DNA of 64,000 nt from Ignavibacteria bacterium (GTDB lineage Bacteria > Bacteroidota > Ignavibacteria > Tepidaquicellales > Tepidaquicellaceae), in assembly GCA_016710985.1 (NCBI GenBank), contig JADJTX010000003.1:236269-300268 (forward strand). Direction: 5' to 3'. A program made the translations under genes and the position numbers. Below, piece by piece: positions 56,563 to 64,000 of this stretch; the stretch's first letter is position 1; each line of letters starts with the position of its first letter. The notes under the pieces were generated by a model that worked only from the letters and a program-made list of their open reading frames with translations, searched no databases and was not told where the DNA came from.

Positions 56563-57130
56563 TTATTCTTCTTTAGCAGGTTTAGGATGCTTTATTTTAT
56601 CCCACATTGTATCATAATCAAAGGATACAAAAGTCGGACTTTCTGAATTATGACATCCTGTACAGAAAGCAGCTTTTTTCAGTATGAATGATCAGACCTG
56701 CATCCATTGCTTTTTGCTTGTCTTTCATGATCGAAAGCTTTTTGTATTCAGATCCTGCACCATGACAGGTTTCGCACTGCACACCCTGCTTTATGTCAAA
56801 TGTTTCTTCTATCTTGCCCGGATCTGCATCTGTTATTGTATGGCACTTAAGACATTCCTGAGTCTCAACTGCCGGAGTTGAAGAACCTCTGGCTGTTGCA
56901 ATACTGTCTGCCCTGGCTGATTGCAGAACAGTATATGCTTCTGAATGCTTTGAGTTCTGCCAGATGGAAAGCTGACTTCCCTGAGACTCTGTCTTATGAC
57001 ATGCTCCGACGCACGTATTTACTCCTACGTATTTTGCTTCCGACTGAGAGTTTGTAGTCGAATAATTAATGACAATTATAGTCACAGCTGTAAATATGAC
57101 TGCTGTCAGAATAATGATTTTCTTTTTCAT
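56563..57130 (-). CDS. Tetraheme cytochrome c554-like protein, copy B, frameshifted
   Basis: Paralogue of copy A. Starts at ATG 57130 (MKKKIIILTAVIF anchor). Motifs: CVGACH (CX3CH), CLKCH, CETCH and, after the frame break, CTGCH. An extra A in the run at 56674-56679 (coding strand) truncates the reading just before the fourth heme; removing it restores HTEKAAFCTGCHNSESPTF and an end at TAA 56563. About 189 residues. Same proposed role as copy A: a small periplasmic shuttle. Confidence 0.85.
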
Positions 57131-57211
57131 GTCCTGTTTTGTTTTAATTAATAAAAATTTCAAGTAAAATAAATTTGATAAAAAATATGTTAATTGATAC
57201 GCACTTATTAT

Positions 57212-59265
57212 TTATTTTGACATCTCTTTTAATTTTTTCTTCTTCTCTGATAATAACGAGCTTAAAAGGTCATAATTATGTACATATATGCTCTGATGTG
57301 AATTAATATCGGAAACAATTCTTTTAATGTCTTTCAGTTCATTCTGCTGATCATCACTAAGCGAAGAAGTATTAACTCCTTTGATCAGTTCACTTACTTC
57401 TGCAGATAATTTTCTAACATCTTCTTTCCATTCTCCCATCATTTCATCGTATCCGCATCGTGACATTTTGAACAAATTTGATTGTCAGGCTTTATAACTT
57501 TGTCCGAGGAAACGTGACAGTCGATGCATAGTGATCCTCCGGTTTTCATAAAATCGGGCTGATTTTTATTCATATAGTTTCCGTCATAAACCTTACTCTG
57601 GAATGAATGACATTTTCACAGCTTTCGTTGTTCTTGTTTTGTGAATGATGGCAGCTGTTACAGCTTTCCTTGCTCATTGTAAGTTCACCGTGCTTATTTA
57701 CATTTGAATGACATCTCGCACAGGCAACCTTGTTCTCGACTATATGCTTGTTATGTGAAAAATCCATGCCGAATTTTTTAACGGATATTTCCTGTATTCC
57801 CGAATGACACCTGTAACATTCATTTGGAATTACATCCGAGCTGGATTTGAAATCCGGTAATTTTGCAGAAGCCCCGATCACGCTACAGCTTTTTCTTGGG
57901 AGCTCATAGCTTGCAACGAGAAGCTTGTCAGAAAACTGAACATTGTGAACACTCTTGCCTACTTCTACAAGTCTGAAGTTATGACTGGCTTCCTCCATGT
58001 ATTTTACTGCTTCTTCCTTATTCGAACTCTTTGAATTCCGGATCTGAGGATTTACCGCGTTATAAATTGTTTTGATGATATTAAGTCTCTTAATGGATGT
58101 TGCTTCCCATTCTTTAAGCAGGTTATCATATCCGGACCATGACATTTTTCACATGAACTTCCCTTTGCTTTGGAGGTATTAATGTCCATCTTATCCATTT
58201 CATGAAAGATGTGACAGCCTTTACAGTTGATGCCGCTCATAAACATTGAGCTCGGTGATTTTTCCACATTGAATCCATTCTCCCCGCTGAACAGGCTGAC
58301 CTGTGATGTATGTGCGTTTGAGTGACAGCTGTTGCAGTCCGGACTTGCATTAGGGTCGATCTTTTGAATTTTATGTTCTATCTGTGAATGACAGTTAGAG
58401 CAATCCAAACTGTGCTTGCTGATATGTGTACTGTGAATAAGACCAACGTCATCATACTTGTCTAATCTTTCTGTTTCAAAATGACACTGGAAGCATCTTT
58501 CTTTTCCAACGTTACCGGTTCCTTCGACTACATTACTGTGGCATCCGGCGCATTCAATATTATTATCAACTACTGAAACGTGATTGTATCTCAGATTGGT
58601 AAGCTGTTCTTTTGATTTATTCTTAAACTGGTGACAGGTGTTACAGTCTGAAAGCTTGTCAAATTTGTGATCAGGATCATTGGACTTTTTAAAATGGCAG
58701 TTAGTACAAGTGGAAACTGTAACTTCCATATGTGTTCCCTGCACTATCTGAGAATGACAGCTGACACATTTTAACGTCTTACCTCTCTTCTGTTCCGATA
58801 AATGATGTTTATGGCTGAAAGCAATTCCTTTAAATTCATAAGTAGAATCATTCAATGACTGTTTCTCGTGACAGCCGGCGCGTGCGCAGGTATTATCCGG
58901 AATTTCCGCAACGGGTTTTCGTTTTTTGTAAGTTAAGGAAACATAACTAACTATCTGAACCAGTCCGTTGAGTTTACCTTTTTTATAGTTCCTGTCAGGC
59001 CGGGCTCAAAATGACATTCCACACAATCAACTTTATTATGAGCCGATGTCTTCCAGCTCTGATAAAATGTTTCCATGTAATGACACGTAGGACAAAATGA
59101 AGGACGCGAAGTATATTCCGCCGCTATTGCAAAAAGCACAAGAAATGTACCCAGATAAATTCCTGATAAAAGAAAAAATCTTTTCCATCCTCTTACATTC
59201 TTAAAAAACCTTTTTGCTTTAACAGGTTTTTTTGTGACTTCGTCCTTTTTCTTTTCCTCGTCCAT
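57212..59265 (-). CDS. 18-heme NapC/NirT-type membrane cytochrome, four frameshifts
   Basis: Read as one protein of about 685 residues. The N terminus is NapC/NirT/NrfH-like: one transmembrane helix (FFLLSGIYLGTFLVLFAIA), then FCPTCHYMETFYQSWK and DCVECHFEPG, then CARAGCH (CX4CH). Fifteen more CXXCH motifs follow, ending CSKCHDAGYDEMMGEW and a Cys-free helical tail. NapC-family anchors oxidise quinol. Four missing single bases break it, near 58979-58984, 58132-58133, 57613-57616 and 57453-57454. Each lies at a base run, and each repair restores an expected sequence (e.g. CHGPGYDNLLKEW). Errors are likelier than decay. Confidence 0.82.
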
Positions 59266-59303
59266 AATATTAATTTATTACTTTTTTCTAATTCTTAATT
59301 TCT

Positions 59304-60011
59304 TCAAGACTCCTGTATTTTATCTTTTTCCGTGGTTTTTTCAATTTCTTCAAGCTCGAGAGGATGTTCCTTTTCCATCTCTTCCTTTGTTAAAAATCCC
59401 GACAGCCACGCTTTGTTCATCGGGTATACATCCGGATTCAGGAATATGAAATAGAAATGCCAGACTAATATTGCCAGACTTGCCAGTATTGCTTCGTAAT
59501 AATGAATAGCTGTCGCAATATCCATTCCGGTATTAGAAATATATTTAAAGAAAAAATCTTTGAACCATAATACAAATCCTGTAGCTCCCATTATGACTGT
59601 TCCCCATACCACCGCCCAGTATTCCATTTTTTCTATGTAGCTGAATCTTCCGAATCTGGGTTTGTCAGATTTTTTTCCTGTAAGATACTTCATTGAATCT
59701 TTCAATTCAGTAAGGTCGCTTTTTCGCGGAAGGAAATCCTTTACAAGCGTTCTCCCTCTCTTGTTAAAGGCAATATAAATTAAATGATAAACTGAAACTG
59801 CTATCAGAACAATCGACGCAACCCTGTGAATTATGCCTCTTGCTTCAAAAGCATTTTCACCTATGACATAAACGATCCATCTCACCCACCATGCTTCCGG
59901 AAATTTCAGCCAGAATCCTGTGATGACCAGTACAATGAAACTGCTGAGCAGAAAGAAATGCTGTATTCTTTCATTCCTGGACATCCTAAGATATTTTGTT
60001 TCTTCGTTCAT
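59304..60011 (-). CDS. Di-heme cytochrome b membrane subunit
   Basis: A 235-residue protein with four hydrophobic segments of the cytochrome b561/hydrogenase-formate dehydrogenase gamma type. Candidate heme ligands: His in RNERIQHFFLL, His in RGIIHRVASIV and YHLIYI, and His in AIHYYEAILASLAILVWHFYF. It starts at ATG 60011, 10 bases after the 19-heme gene stop; a TTG at 60047 would overlap that gene. It would pass electrons between the quinone pool and the adjacent c-type cytochromes in the inner membrane. Confidence 0.88.
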   Translation of the reverse strand: MNEETKYLRMSRNERIQHFFLLSSFIVLVITGFWLKFPEAWWVRWIVYVIGENAFEARGIIHRVASIVLIAVSVYHLIYIAFNKRGRTLVKDFLPRKSDLTELKDSMKYLTGKKSDKPRFGRFSYIEKMEYWAVVWGTVIMGATGFVLWFKDFFFKYISNTGMDIATAIHYYEAILASLAILVWHFYFIFLNPDVYPMNKAWLSGFLTKEEMEKEHPLELEEIEKTTEKDKIQES

Positions 60012-60021
60012 TAGTTCTTTT

Positions 60022-61898
60022 TTAATGCTTTCTTTTTCTGTAATCAAGTATATTATGCAGCAGCATGAATCCTATTGTTGCAAAAATTAAAAACAAATAA
60101 AATCTCGTTATCCAGTAAGACCACGGCGAATCTTTTTTCTCATCAGTCAAATGGATCTTGGAAGAGATCAGAACATCCGTAGCACCCGGATGACATTTGC
60201 CGCAAGTCTGAGAAAGATTCTTCTTATTAATAGTAGATAGTGAATCTTTAGAAGGTCTTACATTATGATTTCCGTGACAGCTTTCGCAGTTGCTGCTTCC
60301 TTTGAACCGCCTCTCGTTGCAAGTCCGTGAAAACTTTCTTTGTAAGTTTCACTGACCCTTGTAGGCAGATCATTTCTTTCAGTAAGCTCAACTGACGAAT
60401 GACAGTTCGAACACAGGTTTATCAGATCATTCGACTTCTCAAGTTTATTATCAATATCTTTGGAAATAATACCGTGATTTCCGTGACAGTTATTACAAGT
60501 CGGAGCATCCTTATTATCTTCTGAAACACCGATCTGATGAATGCTTCCTGTATAATCCTTTAACTGGTCAACGTGACAGTTTGACTGTCCGCATGTATTC
60601 GCAATGTTCTTTTTATTAATCTTCGAATCCGGATTATCCGCTAATTCCATTTCATGAGCACCATGACAATTCGAGCATGTAGGTGCATTCTGATCACCTT
60701 CCAGTAAAGCTTTATAATGCACACTGTTCTGATAACCTGTTGTGAGTTCCTCTTCACCTTTATAATTTTTATGCGTGATCTTTCCGTCCTTATGACAGCT
60801 CAGACATTTATCGGCAAGATTTAATTTCGAAAAATCATCTGACAGCAGAGTCGATTTAATATCATGCTCTCCGTGACAATCCGAACATAACGGAGCTTTA
60901 TCATTTCCCTTTAATAATTCCTGTCCATGCTTTGATTTCTTAAATTTTTCCGTGATTTCACCATGACATTTTACCGCAGGTTTCCATTTGCCTGGCTAAG
61001 CGTGTTGCAGACTTGGGATCTGACGGATTCTGTATCATGTGATCACCGTGACAATCAACGCATCCTGCCGCTTCTTTCTGTCCTTTTTCCAGTGAGGCAT
61101 GCACGCTTGTTTTATACTGTGCAACAAAGCTTGCCGAACCTTTTGCATCTCCCGGAAACAGCTTCTGATTCAGATGACAGTTAAGACAACCTTCAGATTC
61201 TATAGAGATCTTACTCGTCAGTATCTTATGAGCCCCGTGACAATCAGTACAGACCGGCGCATTTGCATTTCCTCCCTTTAAAACCGTATGGTGAACGCTG
61301 TTCTTGAATGCCATTTGATTTTCATTATGGCATTTACCGCAGACATTTGAAACTTCACTTTTCTGAATCTTTACAGTCTGATGTCCGCCTTGTGACATCC
61401 GTCACATCCGATGTTATTCTTTGCATGGATACTGGAGCTGAACTGCTGTATGTTCTTTTTTTTGTGACAGTCTAAACAGTTTTCAGTCTGGTTCTTTAGC
61501 AGTTCCTTTACAGGTTTTACTTCATGCTTCGTGTGGCAATCATAACAATCAACTTTCTTATGCACGCTTTTTTCAATTCCCTTCAGATCATCATGACATG
61601 CTGCATTCTACTTTTCTTTTGTTTTGGAATGCGGTATTTCATCCGGATTGTAGCCCTTATGACAATCATCACATTCACTGCCTCCGTGAACTGACTTACT
61701 GTAAAGCTTCGGATCAACATATATAGAAATTATTTTACCGTCTTTTTCGTAAGTTAATTCCTTATCCTCATGACAGGAAATACAGGCATCGGTGCTTTTT
61801 GAAGTACTTAATGAAAAATTACCTGATAAATTCAATAGCATTGCAAAAGCAAACGCTGAAATTAAAACTAATGAAGATTTAGCTAGTGATTTTCTCAA
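60022..61898 (-). CDS. 19-heme c-type cytochrome with C-terminal anchor, frameshifted
   Basis: Read as one protein of about 625 residues: signal peptide (VLISAFAFAMLLNLSGNFS), 19 heme motifs and a C-terminal transmembrane helix (FYLFLIFATIGFMLLHNIL). Most motifs are CXXCH; one is CGQSNCH (CX4CH). Single-base breaks lie at 61390-61391, 60969-60972 and 60290-60291. An in-frame TAG at 61608-61610 stands where CAACH is expected; a loss of A plus GC explains it. TTG start at 61898. The anchored multiheme protein plus the next gene (cytochrome b) look like an inner-membrane quinol:cytochrome c oxidoreductase. No catalytic family is recognised. Confidence 0.8.
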
Positions 61899-61900
61899 GT

Positions 61901-62248
61901 TTATTTTGGTTGAAAAATGCTGTTAATATAATCCGATAATTCGCTGAGCTTTAACGGCTCTGACATGTTCTTGACGTTTGACTTATTGTTGTTTTCAGAA
62001 TCAAGTGACGGCAGACAAACTATTGAAATATTTTCAAATTTTTTCTTAATTTTTTCTCTTAATTCAGAATCTATATCTTTATCCAGTATCAGACAATCAA
62101 TTTGTTCATTAAAATTATCTATAAACTTATCATTAATATCCTCACGTCGGGTACACGTTACATTATATGAAGTATCAGGTAAGCCTTTCTTTATCAATGA
62201 ACAGATTTCGGGTTTTAAACATAATATATGGATTCTTCGCAGGTTCAT
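61901..62248 (-). CDS. Small receiver-like protein
   Basis: A 115-residue protein with an alternating beta/alpha pattern: RIHILCLKPEICSLI, DCLILDKDIDSEL, ISIVCLPSL and SEPLKLSELSDYINSIF. An Asp after the third strand and a Lys near the end match positions of the phospho-acceptor and conserved Lys of response-regulator receiver domains, but the acidic pair near the N terminus is missing. It may be a degenerate receiver. It is three bases upstream of the 19-heme gene on the same strand, so it is probably co-transcribed and perhaps regulatory. ATG start. Confidence 0.6.
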   Translation of the reverse strand: MNLRRIHILCLKPEICSLIKKGLPDTSYNVTCTRREDINDKFIDNFNEQIDCLILDKDIDSELREKIKKKFENISIVCLPSLDSENNNKSNVKNMSEPLKLSELSDYINSIFQPK

Positions 62249-62457
62249 TTTATTAAGACTTCAATACTTAATCAGACTCAATACATATGCCACCTTATGT
62301 TGATTTTACAGGTAATCTGATTTAAATAAAATGCGATTTGAGCTTAAAAAGATAGTTTTTTGCTTACATTACTTTTTTATACCAAAGAATGAATTGAAGG
62401 TGTAGAGTATTTCTACAAATTATGGGATATTTTCGGGGAAATCATCATTCTGAAAGA

Positions 62458-62516
62458 ATGGTGAATAGTGGATGGTGAATGGTGAACGTAACTCGTAACT
62501 CGTAATTCGTAACTCA
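62458..62516. repeat. Heptamer arrays upstream of the cytochrome cluster
   Basis: The 579-base spacer 62249-62827 has no gene. It holds a TGGTGAA/TAGTGGA array followed by four CGTAACT units, both with 7-base period. The promoter for the cytochrome cluster should lie between 62250 and 62450, but I cannot place it with confidence. Confidence 0.7.
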
Positions 62517-62827
62517 TATTATTTAATATCATTCGAGATTATATTCCCTTATCTTCAGATGAAAGTTAAGGTATATATTTTATTGATAGTTAAAATATTA
62601 ATGTCTGGAAAAGTGTAAAAAAGTGTAAAAGTAAACGAAAAATGTGAGTTTTTGTGTGTGTTTGTTATTATGGTTTTATGTCTCAAAATACCCTTTGTAA
62701 AAATCTGAAAGTTGAACTTTGATAGTAAACATTTGAAGGAAAAAAAATCCGGCTCAACTCTTTTTAGGGCTATAAAATCATTAAATTCAGTTTAAAGATA
62801 TTTCTGTAAACTTATAAAATAAGTTTT

Positions 62828-64000
62828 CTAAAATCCTTTCCATTCAATCCCATTCCATTTAGCAATATACCTTGCAACAACTCCACCTGCTGTTGTAAAT
62901 GATCCTCCAATATAAATATTATTTCCATCCAATGAAATTGAACCTATATAGCTATTTATTCCACTACCAATTGCAGACCAAGTTGAGCCATTCCATTTTG
63001 CAATATTATTTGCACTGATTCCTCCTGCACTTGTGAAACCACCACCAATATAAATATCATTTCCATTAATAATAATTGTTTCTACAGTAGTGTTAAATGG
63101 ACTTCCACCTACTCCACCACCAACATCTGACCATATTGTACCATTCCATTTTGCAATTCCTTTTGCACTGACTCCTCCTGAGTTGTAAAGTATCCACCTA
63201 CATAAACATCATTTCCGACTATTGAAATTGAATTAACTTCTCCATTTATTCTACCTCCGACTTCTGACCATGTTGTGCCATTCCATTTTGCTAAGTTTAC
63301 ATTAGGACTACCACTGACTAAAAAAAAATCTCCCCCTGCATAAATTTCATTACCAGCAATTGCAATTACATTTACCCATCCACCTTCAATCCTTCACCTA
63401 CAGCAGACCAAGTTGAACCATTCCATTTTGCAACTCCTTTTGCACTGACTCCTCCTGCAGTTGAAAAGTATCCACCTACATAAACATCATTTCCGTTCGT
63501 TGCAACAGATGATACACTACTACCTATTCCACTTCCTAAGGCAGACCAAGTTGAGCCATTCCATTTTGCAATATTATTTGCACTGACTCCTCCTGCAGTT
63601 GAAAAAATCCACTTACATATAAATCATTTCCACTTACAGCAATATCGTTTACATGACCGCTTAAGCCTCCTCCTACATCTGACCATATTGTACCGTTCCA
63701 TTTTGCAATTCCTCCTGCACTGATTCCACCGGCTATGAAAACCCTCCGCCTACATAAACATCATTTCCAATTATTGAAATTGAAGTAACATAATCACTTG
63801 TTCCAAATGGATATGGAACACACTTATTTCATTGGATCTTTCACTTTCTCCGTTTGAATTTAATGCAGTAACATAATAACTATATTGAGTTAAAATAATT
63901 GTTGAAGTGTCTTTATAAGTTGTGAGATTATTGTTTGTAAAAGCAATACTTTCAAAATTTGAACTTCCAGATTTACGATATATAATGTAATTAAAAATAT
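62828..64000 (-). CDS. Surface repeat protein, 5' end outside window, multiply frameshifted
   Basis: On the minus strand this starts in a fibronectin type III-like domain (YSYYVTALNSNGESERSNEISV) and continues with seven repeats of about 48 residues. Their consensus is GNDVYVGGxFTTAGG, then GVSAxxIAKWNGSTWSAxGSG. The last unit ends WNGIEWKGF at TAG 62828. At least five one-base indels break it (near 63820, 63737, 63605, 63389 and 63180), several in homopolymers. The repeat resembles beta-propeller-like units in secreted proteins of Bacteroidota. There is no T9SS tail at this end. Function unknown. Confidence 0.7.

Noticed and set aside
61608..61610. Pyrrolysine or other recoding of TAG in the 19-heme cytochrome
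   Set aside because: No sign of a pyl system; TAG is used as the normal stop elsewhere (e.g. RAYT and aminopeptidase P), and the surrounding sequence is explained by small deletions.
57212..61898. Decaying pseudogenes in the cytochrome cluster
   Set aside because: Every break is a one-base indel at a base run or a tiny deletion, and heme motifs are intact on both sides; the same error type hits essential genes elsewhere.

Overview
The window reads as a chromosomal segment from an AT-rich bacterium of the Bacteroidota/Ignavibacteriota (Chlorobi-related) type, probably Ignavibacteria-like. The reasons are a C-terminal type IX secretion (T9SS) sorting domain, weak or absent Shine-Dalgarno sites with many TTG starts, a Bacteroidota-style promoter before the HU gene, LPS genes, and abundant multiheme c-type cytochromes. 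This placement is inferred from gene content; no rRNA gene is present.

Layout. Bases 1-2880 hold the end of a 2-oxoacid dehydrogenase E2 gene and a secreted subtilase. Bases 2.9-9.0 kb hold gmhA, kdtA and the conserved block rplM-rpsI-rpsB-tsf-pyrH-frr, followed to 10 kb by two tRNA-Ser genes and two small membrane proteins. Bases 10.5-23 kb hold an EVE protein, a UvrD/PcrA helicase, a REP-associated transposase beside a palindrome, aminopeptidase P, purF, a giant NfnAB/GltD-PyrK-like flavoprotein, a rhomboid protease, pyrD and tRNA-Pro. Bases 23-30.2 kb hold a YCF48-repeat protein, a cyclophilin lipoprotein, the thrS-infC-rpmI-rplT-pheS block (infC starts with AUU) and tRNA-Val. Bases 30.3-38.6 kb hold a GlmU-like enzyme, rpmE, wecB, an endonuclease III homologue, two GT9 heptosyltransferases, a POT transporter and HU. 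Bases 38.6-47.5 kb hold a 1439-residue T9SS subtilase with FG-GAP repeats, an M1 aminopeptidase and envelope proteins.

Bases 47.6-62.3 kb form the most interesting region. A cytochrome c maturation pair (a CXXXY-type CcmE and CcmF) faces a ten-kilobase convergent cluster of eight electron-transfer genes with one receiver-like gene upstream. The cluster encodes a 19-heme membrane-anchored cytochrome, a cytochrome b, an 18-heme NapC/NirT-type cytochrome, two tetraheme c554-like paralogues, an outer-membrane beta-barrel, a 12-heme cytochrome and a 7-heme lipoprotein. About 64 c-type heme motifs are visible, including three CX4CH and two CX3CH motifs. The arrangement fits an electron conduit from the quinone pool through the periplasm to the cell surface. 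The right edge (62.8-64 kb) is a broken, repeat-rich surface protein.

Two overlays matter. First, at least 20 single-base frameshifts, mostly in homopolymers and including essential genes (tsf, pheS, thrS), point to residual indel errors in a long-read assembly, so I annotate most split genes as single genes. Second, the spacers are rich in short-period tandem arrays (7- and 9-mers), a 21-bp minisatellite and several palindrome families, some touching start or stop codons.
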